From: Terriglobia bacterium | GTDB taxonomy: Bacteria > Acidobacteriota > Terriglobia > Terriglobales > Acidobacteriaceae | Assembly: GCA_020073215.1 (NCBI GenBank) | Contig: JAIQFO010000016.1 | Location: 40,234-104,233 of the forward strand | Direction: 5' to 3' | DNA length: 64,000 bases | Shown: in pieces, positions 20,126 through 28,608 of the stretch | Numbering within the stretch: position 1 is the first letter of the stretch | How the letters are laid out: each line of letters opens with the position of its first letter | Notes under the pieces: model-generated | The model's input: the letters and a program-made list of their open reading frames with translations, nothing else | What the model was told of the DNA's origin: nothing | Database searches by the model: none | Position numbers and translations under genes: made by a program

Positions 20126-21772
20126 GTGGGAGCCAGCCCGATTCTGAAACCCAGTCCCAAGCCTGCGAGCCAGAAGCCTAAGCTCGGGCTCCGCGCCTGG
20201 ATGGAGCGCGTGCTGGTGGAGTGCGACCACGCGGCCATTGGTTTCGACGCCGACGCGGTCCACGATCTTCGAGTTGCGTTGCGGCGCTGCCGTTCTCTCG
20301 CCGATGGACTGATGGCGATCGATCCCGATTCTTCGTGGAAAGACATGAAGAAGGCAGGGAGGAAGCTTTTTCGGGCGCTCGGTGAGTTGCGCGACATGCA
20401 GGTGATGGCGGAGTGGATCGAAAAGCTGGGAGTAGTGAGCGACTCGACGAGTGATTCGGCCGGCGATGGTCTGTCGGGGGATCGTTTATCCGGTGACACG
20501 GTGGCCCTCAAGCTTCTCCATCGCGTACGCGCGCGCGAGGCCGAATGCAAGCAGCGCGCCTTCAAAGATCTCAATCAGTTTGACCGCAAGCAATGGCGGC
20601 AGTGGACGAGAACTCTGCCGCGTCGCGCGTCGCGGGTGCGTCCGGGGAACGTGGTGTACCTGCATCTGGCGCTCGAGAAGTGGACCGCCGCCTGCGACCT
20701 GCATAAACGCGTTCTGCGGACGCGGTCGCACGTAGCCTGGCATGAACTGCGCATCGGCATTAAACGGTTTCGTTACACGGTGGAAAATTTTCTGCCGCGC
20801 CAGCATGCGCTATGGGGCGACGACCTGAAAGAACTTCAGGATCTGCTGGGAGAGGTGCACGATCTGGATGTGCTGTCGGCCATGGCCGTCGAGGCGCAGG
20901 CATTTCCCGATGTCGAGAGTCGCGACCAATGGCGTGACAAGGTGAACGCCGAGCGCGCTAAGCGGATCGAGCGCTATCGCGAGAAGATGGTGGGACGCCA
21001 GTCGCTATGGCGTGTGTGGCGGGCGGAATTGCCGTCGGGTCCGCGGTTGCGCGCAGCGGCCATGAGCCGTTTGCGCGTGTGGGCCGGATATCGGGATCCT
21101 GACTTCGCGCATTCCGAGCGCGTGGCCCGGTTGGCGCTTCTTCTGTATGACGGGCTGAAGCATGCGGGGCTCGGGACGGGAGCGATAATGACGAAGCCGG
21201 AGGCTCCCGGCGTTGTTCCGAGCGACGTGCGGCTCGATCAGGTCCCGCCGGACCACGATTGGCGAGCGGTATTGCAGGCAGCGGCGCTCATGCATGATGT
21301 TGGCAAAGCCAAGGGCGCGGAAAATCATCAGAAGGATTCGTACCGGATGATCCGCGGGTTGGCGCGACCCTTGGGTTGGAGCGCGCGAGAGTTGGGACTG
21401 GCGGCGGTGGTGGCCCGCTATCATCGTGGGGCGTTGCCGCATCCGGGGGGAAGGTCCATGCAACTGCTGGACCTGGCGGATCGGCCGATTGCCATGGAAC
21501 TCGCCGGAGTACTGCGGCTGGCGAACGCGCTGGATAAGCGCCACGGGCGGACGGGGCATGAAAACGAAAGCAAGAACGCTTCGCAGCTCGAAGTCAGCGT
21601 ACGGGACCGCTTCGTACTGGTGCGGGCGGCAGGATACTCGGCGCTGGACCGTTCGGCCGAAGATATCGCTGCGGCGCGACATTTGCTGGAGACAGTGCTG
21701 CTGCGGCCGGTGCTGGTGCGGGGCCTGCGAGCGGCGAGTCGCAAGAAGCATCCAGCCAGTGCCAGTTCGTGA
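20126..21772 (+). CDS. CHAD domain - HD domain fusion protein
   Basis: 548 aa from GTG 20126 (AAGGAG five bases before). The first 300 residues form a CHAD domain, an all-helical basic fold with conserved His that binds polyphosphate (VHDLRVALRRCRSLADG and WHELRIGIKRFRYTVENFLP). The C-terminal part (about 325-505) has an HD phosphohydrolase-like domain: HSERVARLALLLYDG, AALMHDVGKAKG with the HD pair, and VVARYHRGALPH, resembling the HD region of exopolyphosphatase/GppA enzymes. The combination suggests a polyphosphate-linked hydrolase; this is inference. Confidence 0.85.
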   Translation: MGASPILKPSPKPASQKPKLGLRAWMERVLVECDHAAIGFDADAVHDLRVALRRCRSLADGLMAIDPDSSWKDMKKAGRKLFRALGELRDMQVMAEWIEKLGVVSDSTSDSAGDGLSGDRLSGDTVALKLLHRVRAREAECKQRAFKDLNQFDRKQWRQWTRTLPRRASRVRPGNVVYLHLALEKWTAACDLHKRVLRTRSHVAWHELRIGIKRFRYTVENFLPRQHALWGDDLKELQDLLGEVHDLDVLSAMAVEAQAFPDVESRDQWRDKVNAERAKRIERYREKMVGRQSLWRVWRAELPSGPRLRAAAMSRLRVWAGYRDPDFAHSERVARLALLLYDGLKHAGLGTGAIMTKPEAPGVVPSDVRLDQVPPDHDWRAVLQAAALMHDVGKAKGAENHQKDSYRMIRGLARPLGWSARELGLAAVVARYHRGALPHPGGRSMQLLDLADRPIAMELAGVLRLANALDKRHGRTGHENESKNASQLEVSVRDRFVLVRAAGYSALDRSAEDIAAARHLLETVLLRPVLVRGLRAASRKKHPASASS

Positions 21773-21837
21773 GAGTGAGCCGACTGCTGGAAGGGCAGAG
21801 TGCATTCAGTCGAGGCCTCAGTCCCGGGGAGGCTTCC

Positions 21838-22164
21838 ATGGCGGCAAGAACTTCCACTCGAAAGAAATCAGCTGCGAAAGGCCGATCCAAACGTGGTTCC
21901 GGGAAGTTTTGGGTCGCCGGCGTGACGAGTGATTCCACGCATCCTCCCGAAGGCCTCTTTACCAAAGATGCCGCCACTATTGCACGCGCTCTCGCCTCAA
22001 AAAGAGTCTCGCCTAAGGGACCCGTCTCGGGTCTGCGCATGCTGATCTACTTCATCAATCGAGGAGGACGCGGTCTGAGTGCGCCTCGTCGCGCCGAACT
22101 GGAAAAAGCCAAAGACATGCTTTCGCAGCGAATCAAAAGAAATCGTGAGAAGCGTGACGCCTAG
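21838..22164 (+). CDS. DUF3175 family small basic protein
   Basis: 108 aa. Lys/Ser/Arg-rich N-terminal tail (about 25 residues) then a compact domain with GKFWVAGVTSDSTHPPEGLFTKDAATIARALAS and GLRMLIYFINRGGRGLS, matching DUF3175. Basic charge suggests nucleic-acid or polyanion binding, and its place behind the CHAD-HD gene is suggestive. GGGAGG precedes ATG 21838; an open frame to 21769 overlaps the upstream gene and is not needed. Confidence 0.8.
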   Translation: MAARTSTRKKSAAKGRSKRGSGKFWVAGVTSDSTHPPEGLFTKDAATIARALASKRVSPKGPVSGLRMLIYFINRGGRGLSAPRRAELEKAKDMLSQRIKRNREKRDA

Positions 22165-22239
22165 GCCCTTGCGACTCTCCATGGCCGGGTAGCGAGTCTG
22201 GCACTTTGCAGAGCATCCTTTTCGAGCCAAGCTTTTTCT

Positions 22240-22791
22240 GTGACCCATGCAAAATTAGTTTCGATGGCGGTCGGGTGGCTGCGCCACTATCGCTGCGGCG
22301 TGGTGCTCAGCGAACAGGCCTGCGTCAGTGGCGAGATGCCAGACGCCATTGGCTGGAAGAAGGCCTGCCATTCGGTGCTGGTCGAGAGCAAAGTGTCGCG
22401 CGCGGATTTCCTGGCTGATCGTGACAAGCCCTTCCGGAAGAAGCCAGAAATCGGCGTCGGCTGTGAGCGGTATTACCTGGCACCCCGGGGTCTGATCCGG
22501 ATCGAGGAACTCCCCACGGGCTGGGGACTGCTGGAGGTATGCGGGCGCGAGATCGAGCGGGTGAAGACGTCGGCCAAGAACCTGCGTTTCAAGCTCGGGT
22601 TCGAGAACGAGATGAATCTGCTCCTGGCGAGTCTGCGGCGGGTAGAAATCCGCATTGAACCCGAGAGCATCACCGACTTTCTGAAGTGGAAGAACCGCAT
22701 GGCCGAGTACAACCGGGGTGGCTTGCCCGAAGGACTGGTGGCTCGGGAAGAAGAAGCTAACGGATTTTTGCTGGGGACGGCTGGCGACTGA
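22240..22791 (+). CDS. MmcB/PD-(D/E)XK nuclease-like protein
   Basis: 183 aa. The pattern MPDAIGWKKACHSVLVESKVSRADFLAD has D35 and the E49-x-K51 signature of the PD-(D/E)XK fold and resembles MmcB-type DNA-repair-associated proteins, followed by CERYYLAPRGLIRIEELPTGWGLLEV. This fold assignment comes from motif reading only. Start is GTG 22240 or ATG 22264, with little to separate them. Helical charged C-terminus. Stands alone. Confidence 0.65.
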   Translation: MTHAKLVSMAVGWLRHYRCGVVLSEQACVSGEMPDAIGWKKACHSVLVESKVSRADFLADRDKPFRKKPEIGVGCERYYLAPRGLIRIEELPTGWGLLEVCGREIERVKTSAKNLRFKLGFENEMNLLLASLRRVEIRIEPESITDFLKWKNRMAEYNRGGLPEGLVAREEEANGFLLGTAGD

Positions 22792-22804
22792 GGAACGGAT
22801 GTGA

Positions 22805-22877
22805 TTTCAGCCCCTGAAGAGGCGTCAGTATATTGCGAGTTCGCGGCATCGCTGAAGCGATGCCCTGATACAAACCC
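22805..22877. repeat. Two-hairpin intergenic element (copy 2)
   Basis: Reverse-orientation copy of the element at 10180-10245: GCCCCTGAAGAGGC hairpin first, then GGCATCGC-TGAA-GCGATGCC. Bases 22792-23309 hold no convincing gene; see the entries for the tandem repeat and the terminator. Confidence 0.75.
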
Positions 22878-22938
22878 ACGATCCCAACAAAAATTCCACG
22901 GTCCCGACAAAAAAGCCACGATCCCGACAAAAAAAGAA
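22877..22938. repeat. Short tandem repeat, about 20-bp unit x3
   Basis: Three consecutive copies of a CACGATCCCGACAAAAAA-like unit with a few substitutions between copies. It sits between the two-hairpin element and a terminator-like hairpin. Confidence 0.7.
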
Positions 22939-22960
22939 ACCGGGCAGTGGGCCCGGTTTC
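22928..22960 (-). terminator. Intrinsic terminator, minus strand, without an assigned gene
   Basis: GAAACCGGGC and GCCCGGTTTC form a perfect 10-bp stem (22936-22960) with a 5-base loop. On the minus strand it is followed by a run of seven T. The nearest upstream minus-strand gene, recR, ends 350 bases away, so a small unassigned transcript may end here. Confidence 0.65.
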
Positions 22961-23309
22961 GGAAGCGTCGGTTGAGATGCGGTTACATCGCAAGCGCGGC
23001 GCGCGCTGGCTTGGAGAATGCGCGGGCGTGGTTCACGTCCGCTTGTGCTTCTCGCGCCAGCAAACGTCCAAAAGGAGCGAGGATACAGACGTATTGGAAG
23101 GAGCAACTTGGTGACCATTGTCAGACTCCGTGCAATGGCTGCAGTTGCTCTTTGCAAAAGTAAGAAACAAAACTGCTTAGCGGCTTGGTTGGCGCGGTTG
23201 GCGGGACCATTCCGGGATGGCTCACGCAGGAGAGGTTCAAAGTATTGCGCACAGTACCCTTTTGCAGAGATGCAACAGGGGTGGAGTGCAGGGAACGGGA
23301 AAAACGAAC

Positions 23310-23909
23310 CTACATTTCCCGCCGGCCTTCCATGGCCTTCAGCATGGTGACTTCGTCGGTGTATTCGATGTCGCTGCCTACCGGAATGCCCATGGCGATG
23401 CGGGTTACGCGCAGTCCCTGCCGCTTCAGTTGCTGGGCGAGATAAGTGGCGGTGGCTTCTCCCTCGACCGTGGGATTGGTGGCGAGGATGACTTCTTCGA
23501 TTTCTCCGCCGGAAACGCGGGTCATCAAATTCTCGATGCGCAATTGTTCGGGCCCCACTCCGTGCAACGGCGAAATCGAGCCGTGGAGCACGTGGTAGAC
23601 GCCGTTAAAATGCCGCGTCTTCTCGACCGCCGCAATGTTGGTCGGCTCCTCCACAACGCAGACCAGCTTTTGATTCCGGGTAGGACTGGTGCAGTATTCG
23701 CAGGGATCGACGTCGGTGATGTTGTTGCAGATCGAGCACAGGTGCAGTTTGGCCTTCACATCGCGAACGGCGGAGGCTAGAGCTTCGGCGTCATCCGTGC
23801 TCGATCGCAGAATATGAAAGGCGAGGCGCTGCGCGCTCTTGTTGCCGATTCCCGGCAGCTTCTTGAGTTCGTCGATGAGGCGGGTCATCGGTTCGGCAAA
23901 ACGAGACAT
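23310..23909 (-). CDS. recR: Recombination protein RecR
   Basis: Loads RecA on gapped DNA as part of RecFOR; recO is also in this window. 199 aa: N-terminal HhH ([15 protein letters not shown]), the Cys4 zinc finger [16 protein letters not shown], a Toprim domain ([17 protein letters not shown]) and C-terminal Walker-B-like region. ATG 23909 gives the family N-terminus [20 protein letters not shown]. Last gene of a dnaX-ybaB-recR order, a very common arrangement. Confidence 0.95.
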   Translation of the reverse strand: MSRFAEPMTRLIDELKKLPGIGNKSAQRLAFHILRSSTDDAEALASAVRDVKAKLHLCSICNNITDVDPCEYCTSPTRNQKLVCVVEEPTNIAAVEKTRHFNGVYHVLHGSISPLHGVGPEQLRIENLMTRVSGGEIEEVILATNPTVEGEATATYLAQQLKRQGLRVTRIAMGIPVGSDIEYTDEVTMLKAMEGRREM

Positions 23910-23910
23910 A

Positions 23911-23992
23911 AAATTTGTAATTGGTGATTTGTAATTGGTAATTGGAAGAGCCTCTGAATTACACATCACCAATTACAAATCACAAATCTACA
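23911..23992. repeat. ATTACAAAT intergenic inverted repeat (copy 1)
   Basis: Runs of ATTTGTAATTGGTG and their complement CACCAATTACAAAT flank a short centre between recR and ybaB. A related copy lies at 24298-24387 between ybaB and dnaX. Confidence 0.75.
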
Positions 23993-24290
23993 AAATGCCT
24001 CCGAGTCCGCCGAGCATTCCGCCCATGGTCGATTGCATTGCCTGATCCACTTTGCGCCCGGCTTCGTTTACCGCGGCCATCACCAAATCCTGCAGCATCT
24101 CCACGTCGCCGGCTTTTATCGCTTCCGGGTCGATCACGATGGCGAGCACCTGCTTGCGGCCATCCATTTTGACGGTGACCGTGCCGCCGCCGGCCGATGC
24201 CTCGACCACGGTCTGCTGCAACTTCTTCTGCAGCGTTTCGTAGTGCTGCTTGGCTTGCGCCATGAGTTCCTGCAAATTGAATCCGGACAT
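23988..24290 (-). CDS. ybaB: YbaB/EbfC nucleoid-associated protein
   Basis: 100 aa DNA-binding dimer. Family features: FNLQELMAQAKQHYETLQKKLQQTVVEASAGGGTVTVKMDG then a strand-rich centre and DLVMAAVNEAGRKVDQAMQ, with the Met/Gly-rich tail MGGMLGGLGGIL. It lies between dnaX and recR as in most bacteria. On its strand TACAAA from the upstream repeat lies seven bases before the ATG, and no ribosome site is visible, so the message may be leaderless. Confidence 0.92.
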   Translation of the reverse strand: MSGFNLQELMAQAKQHYETLQKKLQQTVVEASAGGGTVTVKMDGRKQVLAIVIDPEAIKAGDVEMLQDLVMAAVNEAGRKVDQAMQSTMGGMLGGLGGIL

Positions 24291-24297
24291 AGGGGCA

Positions 24298-24387
24298 TTT
24301 GTAATTGGTGATTTGTAATTTGTAATTCAAAACCAAACAAAGAGTCAGCTCTTCAATTACAAATTACAAATTACCAAATTACAAATC
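24298..24387. repeat. ATTACAAAT intergenic inverted repeat (copy 2)
   Basis: Fills the dnaX-ybaB gap almost completely, with ATTTGTAATT units on one side and AATTACAAAT on the other. It appears to supply the -10-like TACAAA next to the ybaB start. Confidence 0.75.
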
Positions 24388-24391
24388 TGCC

Positions 24392-26176
24392 TCATCCTTT
24401 CTCCCGATAGTCGATCACGGTGCGGATTTCCGCTCCGAACTTTTCTTTCATGCGTTGCACGATCGGGTCTTGTTCGGCGCGGCTGCGCGCGCTTCCGTTC
24501 GATGCCCGCCGTGGCGCGGAAGTCGCTGGCGGTGCTCCTCCGGGCTCAACTTGCACCTTAATTGGCCTTCCAGACTGACCGCTAGCGGCGGCGCTGGCTA
24601 TGCGGCGCGCTTCGGCGGTGAATGACATTTCGATCATGGTGCCGGAAGCCGCCACTTTCGCGGTCAGCAAGCTTCCTGCCACTGTCCACTCCGCGTTCTC
24701 CAGGATGGAAGCGAGCATTTGTTGATGGCCCAGCGCGTTGAGGACGGCATCGCGAAGGGACTCGACGTTGTTCTCGGTCTTCGCTTCGGCGCGTGGGCTG
24801 GATCGCGAATCGGGTTCGGACGCAAACTCTTCAACCGCCGGGGCGGACGATCCCATGATGACGACGTTCGCGCTTGATGCCATCGTGCCAGAAGACGACT
24901 CCGCTTTGGGAGTGCCCTTGCGCGCCGAATCGGCGGCGAATGGCGAAACGGAACTTGAGCGCGAAGAAGATGGAAAATCCGGACGGCGGCCTTCTGCCGG
25001 CGCCGTCAAGCGCGGAATCGCAGCCGGCCGCGCGGCGGCAATGGGCGCCGCATCGCTCAGCAACTGTTCGATCGGCAGCAGACGCTGCGCATGCGCCATT
25101 TTCAACAATCCGAGTTCGAGGTGGAAGCGCTGTTCCTGGCGGTATCCGAGTTCTCCGTGGGTGCGCAGCATGATTTGCAAATGGCGAGCCAGATCCTCCT
25201 CGCTAAACAGTTCGGCGATCCGGCCGACGCGGGCGCGCTCGTCGGACGAAACTTGCAGGAGCGCCGAATCCTTGCCAGCGATCTTCGCCACCGTTACATT
25301 TCGCAGGAAGCGCACCAACTGGCGCGCGAAATGCGTGGGACTGTGGCCTTCGCCAATCAGTTCGTCGACCAGCACCAGGATTTTCTCGCTGGCACTTTCC
25401 GCGACCGCCTGCATTACCGTTTCCAGCGCTCCTGCCGGAGCGGTACCGATCAGGCTGCGGACCGAATCGACAGTCAGGTGATCGGAGGTGGAGGCGATGG
25501 CCTGGTCGAGGATGGAGAGCGCGTCGCGCATCGAGCCGTCGCCCGCTTCGGCGAGCAGGGCGAGCGCGTCCTCGTCGGCGGGGATCTTCTCTTTGGTCAT
25601 GATGTCGCGGAGTTGGCCCATGATGTCGTCGAACTTCATGGCGCGATAACTGAAGTGCTGGCAGCGCGAGCGGATGGTCTGGGGAATATCTTCCGGCTGC
25701 GTGGTGGCCATCATGAAGATGATGTGGCCGGGCGGCTCCTCGAGCGTCTTGAGCAGGGCGTTGAAGGCCGCGTCAGTGATCTGGTGCGCTTCGTCCAGAA
25801 TGTAGATTTTGAAACGATCGCGCGCCGGACGGTAGCGCGCCGCCTCTCGTAATTCGCGGATCTCGTCGATTCCGCGATTGGTGGCGGCATCGATTTCGAT
25901 CACGTCGACCGAATTGCCGGCCCGAATCTCGGTGCAGGAATCGCAAACGCCGCAGGGTTCGGCGACCGGCTTCTCCGCCGAGCGGCAGTTCAGCGCCATG
26001 GCCAGGATGCGGGCGACCGTGGTCTTGCCGATTCCGCGATGACCGCTGAAAATGTAGCCGTGCGCGATGCGCTCCTGCGCGATGGCATTTTGCAGGGTGC
26101 GGGTGACGTGTTCCTGGCCGATCACGTCGGAAAATTGCTGCGGGCGGTATTTGCGGGCCAAGACCTGGTAGCTCAT
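24392..26176 (-). CDS. dnaX: DNA polymerase III subunits gamma and tau
   Basis: Clamp-loader ATPase of the replicase. 594 aa: MSYQVLARKYRPQQFSDVIGQEHV, Walker A GHRGIGKTT, a zinc-binding Cys group (CGVCDSC), Walker B with DEAH, and sensor region (ATTQPEDIPQTIRSRC). Residues about 370-490 form a Ser/Ala/Pro-rich linker, followed by a C-terminal tau-like domain ending KEKFGAEIRTVIDYREKG. A TATAAT lies 11 bases before the ATG on its strand, implying a very short leader. I saw no clear slippage heptamer for a gamma form. Confidence 0.95.
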   Translation of the reverse strand: MSYQVLARKYRPQQFSDVIGQEHVTRTLQNAIAQERIAHGYIFSGHRGIGKTTVARILAMALNCRSAEKPVAEPCGVCDSCTEIRAGNSVDVIEIDAATNRGIDEIRELREAARYRPARDRFKIYILDEAHQITDAAFNALLKTLEEPPGHIIFMMATTQPEDIPQTIRSRCQHFSYRAMKFDDIMGQLRDIMTKEKIPADEDALALLAEAGDGSMRDALSILDQAIASTSDHLTVDSVRSLIGTAPAGALETVMQAVAESASEKILVLVDELIGEGHSPTHFARQLVRFLRNVTVAKIAGKDSALLQVSSDERARVGRIAELFSEEDLARHLQIMLRTHGELGYRQEQRFHLELGLLKMAHAQRLLPIEQLLSDAAPIAAARPAAIPRLTAPAEGRRPDFPSSSRSSSVSPFAADSARKGTPKAESSSGTMASSANVVIMGSSAPAVEEFASEPDSRSSPRAEAKTENNVESLRDAVLNALGHQQMLASILENAEWTVAGSLLTAKVAASGTMIEMSFTAEARRIASAAASGQSGRPIKVQVEPGGAPPATSAPRRASNGSARSRAEQDPIVQRMKEKFGAEIRTVIDYREKG

Positions 26177-26187
26177 GCGAGACCACG

Positions 26188-26193
26188 ATTATA
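26188..26193 (-). promoter_or_regulatory. -10 box of dnaX
   Basis: Perfect TATAAT on the minus strand 11 bases before the dnaX ATG, so the expected 5' leader is only about 4-5 nt. Confidence 0.55.
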
Positions 26194-26230
26194 CAGTCTC
26201 AGGTAGGCGGAGTTTCGCCGCCCGCGGTTC

Positions 26231-26295
26231 CGTAGAGAGGCGGCTCGCTGCGTCTCCCTCCGCAGAGCAAGACCGGGGCAAGCCCGTCTCTACAG
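26231..26295. repeat. GTAGAGACGCGGC...GTCTCTAC inverted repeat
   Basis: CGTAGAGAGGCGGCTCGCTGCG and GGGGCAAGCCCGTCTCTACAG face each other between dnaX and the STAS gene. Same family as 41706-41785 and 14237-14258. Confidence 0.7.
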
Positions 26296-26362
26296 TCGGA
26301 GCTTGCGTGCCCGAGCGGGGAGGGGTAGGGTTCTACTGCAAAGGTTGGAGAGGAGGGGGGCT

Positions 26363-26716
26363 ATGCCACTGAAAATGAGCACACGATCGACCGAGGGCGT
26401 GCTGGTAGTGGATTGCAGCGGCCGGATTGTGTTTGGCGAAGAATCGGCCAGCCTGCGCGAGACCGTCAAGAAACTGCTGGCCCAGACCCCGAAGGTGGTG
26501 CTGAATCTGCAGGAAGTGAATTACGTCGACAGCGGGGGACTGGGAACGTTGGTTTCGCTTTATACGACGGCGCGCAACGCCGGCGGCGCGGTGAAACTGG
26601 CGCGCGTGAGCCAGCGCGTCGTTAACCTGCTGCAGCTCACCAAACTGCTGACCATTTTTGAAGTGTTCGACGATGAAGAAGGGGCAGCGAAGTCGTTCAA
26701 GAAAGATGCGGCGTAA
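26363..26716 (+). CDS. STAS-domain anti-sigma factor antagonist
   Basis: 117 aa STAS fold: GVLVVDCSGRIVFGEESASLRETVKKLL, then VVLNLQEVNYVDSGGLGTLVSLYTTARN, where the Ser in DSGGLG is the site phosphorylated by anti-sigma kinases in this family. It would release or hold an anti-sigma factor depending on phosphorylation. No anti-sigma kinase lies nearby. AGGAGG precedes ATG 26363; the longer frame from 26303 is not supported. Confidence 0.88.
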   Translation: MPLKMSTRSTEGVLVVDCSGRIVFGEESASLRETVKKLLAQTPKVVLNLQEVNYVDSGGLGTLVSLYTTARNAGGAVKLARVSQRVVNLLQLTKLLTIFEVFDDEEGAAKSFKKDAA

Positions 26717-26830
26717 GAGGTTGTACGGTCCCCGGTTTCTTTTTTGGATGGAAGCGGGAAGTCGGTCGCTCCATCGCGCGATTTCCCTTGAGGTCACGGT
26801 ACTGGTCGGCCTCATGCGGTTCGTCGGTGA

Positions 26831-27607
26831 TCAGTTGAGGTCGGACAATTCCAGGAAAGTCGAATTCATTGAATTTCCATTCTCGACGTCCGTGAGCACG
26901 AGGGTACGAACGGCGGCTCCGGTATTCGCGGGACTAATGCCTTCGCTGATAAAGGTTGGCGTTGTGGTCCCCGCGGCAGTCACGTAGACCGTAAAGCCTG
27001 GGGGAATCGTGTCGTTATTTGGATTATAGGGAAGCAGTACGTAGCCGCTCGCCTGCTGGTAGGCGACGCCCGAGAAGGTTGGGTTGCCCCTGGGTCCGGC
27101 GGCGGGGTTCAAGAGGATATAAACATCCACCGCGTCCCCGGTGCCGTTAGGTCCGCTGGGCGACGCGTTAATGACGCGGAAGGCAGCGAACCCCGGTGAC
27201 GGCGCCGGGATATTGTCAGGAACCGGCAAGATGGTGGCGTTTTGGCCGTTGGCAAGGAGTCCGGTGCCTACCAATGTGTAGTGTTGCCCCCCGGCCAAGT
27301 TAAGGCTGGCACTATTGAAGCCGATATTGGTGGTGCCCGTCAAAAACCCTTCGATCGTGTCGGCTCCCGAAGGCACGGCCGTGTAGCCCGGTTGATTCGG
27401 CTGAACCCCGAGGAATGAGATGTGGGTAAATGCCAGCGTGGGCGTTACCTGGTTCGGGCCGGTGATCTCGATATCCATGGCGGCGCCATCCTGGATGGCG
27501 TGGACAAAACGAACCTGCGCTTGTTGGTTGGAACCACAACTGGCAGTGAAGACACTCAATGCGGCCAGGGCCAACTTGAGGGGCAGGGCTTTCAACGAGC
27601 GAGACAT
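26831..27607 (-). CDS. DUF4397 lipoprotein, paralogue 1
   Basis: 258 aa. Signal peptide with lipobox FTASC near residue 24, so it should be lipid-anchored. Two DUF4397-like beta domains: AQVRFVHAIQDGAAMDIEI (about 30-125) and AAFRVINASPSGPNGTGDAVDVYI (about 140-235). It is one of three tandem minus-strand paralogues (with 27707-28459 and 28609-29406) that share the ending LVLTDV...LNDLN-like. Function is unknown; DUF4397 is a cell-surface Ig-like fold. The ATG at 27607 is preferred over the preceding TTG. Confidence 0.82.
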   Translation of the reverse strand: MSRSLKALPLKLALAALSVFTASCGSNQQAQVRFVHAIQDGAAMDIEITGPNQVTPTLAFTHISFLGVQPNQPGYTAVPSGADTIEGFLTGTTNIGFNSASLNLAGGQHYTLVGTGLLANGQNATILPVPDNIPAPSPGFAAFRVINASPSGPNGTGDAVDVYILLNPAAGPRGNPTFSGVAYQQASGYVLLPYNPNNDTIPPGFTVYVTAAGTTTPTFISEGISPANTGAAVRTLVLTDVENGNSMNSTFLELSDLN

Positions 27608-27706
27608 CAATTCTCCAAAGGTCCGTTGGTGGCAGGCAAAAAGGATTCTAGCAGCTTGTGAAACTCCAGTGCGTTACGCAGCTTACCTCCCCCGGCAAGC
27701 CGGCCA

Positions 27707-28459
27707 TCAATTGAGGTCGTTCAACAGGAGCGGCGTCGGCGACATTTGTCCGCCGTTAACCACGTCCACTAGCACCAGGGTTGCGATCGTTCCACCAGTT
27801 GTTCCGGAAGGGTAGTTCTGTTGGATGAGTACGGTTTTATTCCCAGACGCAGTAACGATCACCTGAAAACCACTGCCCTGCGCATTTGCCGTAAGGGTCT
27901 GGTAGGGACTCGCCTGCGTGTACCCAAGGCCGGAAATTTGAGGCGTGAGATTGGTGACGTCGCCGTTGAAGGGGTTTGGTTCGAAATAAACATCGACCAA
28001 GCCTCCGGGTGAACTGGGCGACGCGTTGATGACGCGAAATTCAAGCTTTCCCGAGGCCGGCGCCGTGTTGTTGTCGGTGTAAGGCACGGCAATCGGAGCG
28101 TCAATGCCCACGGTGTCGCGGTTGAATCCTTGCATGATCACCGTGTATTGGGTGGAGCCGTTCACGGTAAAGCTGCTGGTTGGCGGGGCCGTCGTGCTGG
28201 TGCCAGTCAAGAACGCTTTGACGGTAATACCGCCCGAGGGCACGGTCGCATAGCCCGGTTGAGGCGTCGGCGCAAAATCTGTGAATTGCAATTTGGAGAA
28301 GGCCTTGGTTCCGTTGACCTGGACATCCACCGCCTGGCCGTCGGGTATGGCATTCAGCACGCGCATTTGCGCTGAATATCTGGAACCACAACTGGTGGCC
28401 AAGGCGCACAAGGTGGCAACAGCCAACGTCAGGCCAAAGGCTTGCAACAAGCGCGACAT
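27707..28459 (-). CDS. DUF4397 lipoprotein, paralogue 2
   Basis: 250 aa lipoprotein (lipobox ALATSC). Two DUF4397 repeats: AQMRVLNAIPDGQAVDVQVNG and LEFRVINASPSSPGGLVDVYF. It is closest in layout to its two neighbours, with the same TVPSGGITVKAFLTGT segment, pointing to tandem duplication. The start at 28459 (MSRLLQ) matches the paralogues; 28474 is an alternative. Confidence 0.82.
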   Translation of the reverse strand: MSRLLQAFGLTLAVATLCALATSCGSRYSAQMRVLNAIPDGQAVDVQVNGTKAFSKLQFTDFAPTPQPGYATVPSGGITVKAFLTGTSTTAPPTSSFTVNGSTQYTVIMQGFNRDTVGIDAPIAVPYTDNNTAPASGKLEFRVINASPSSPGGLVDVYFEPNPFNGDVTNLTPQISGLGYTQASPYQTLTANAQGSGFQVIVTASGNKTVLIQQNYPSGTTGGTIATLVLVDVVNGGQMSPTPLLLNDLN

Positions 28460-28527
28460 CCTCAAATTCTCCAAGAAAGCAGTGTGGTGCTGAGCAAAAA
28501 GGATTTTAGCAGCTTGTTCGCTGGTTC

Positions 28528-28551
28528 ACCGGGCCCCGATGGAGGCCCGGT
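28528..28551. other. GC-rich hairpin between DUF4397 genes
   Basis: ACCGGGCC and GGCCCGGT form a perfect 8-bp stem with an 8-base loop. No T run follows on the minus strand, so it is not a clear terminator; CCCTTTTCC follows on the plus strand. Confidence 0.4.
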
Positions 28552-28608
28552 CCCTTTTCCGGAGACTTCCCGCCCAGACACCTGGCCGGGCTATGCCACT
28601 CACGGTGA

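Noticed and set aside
22877..22938. Possible CRISPR-like array
   Set aside because: Units are about 20 bp, adjacent and without spacers, so it is a plain tandem repeat.
28528..28551. Hairpin as terminator of DUF4397 paralogue 3
   Set aside because: No T run follows on the minus strand, so it is listed only as a hairpin.
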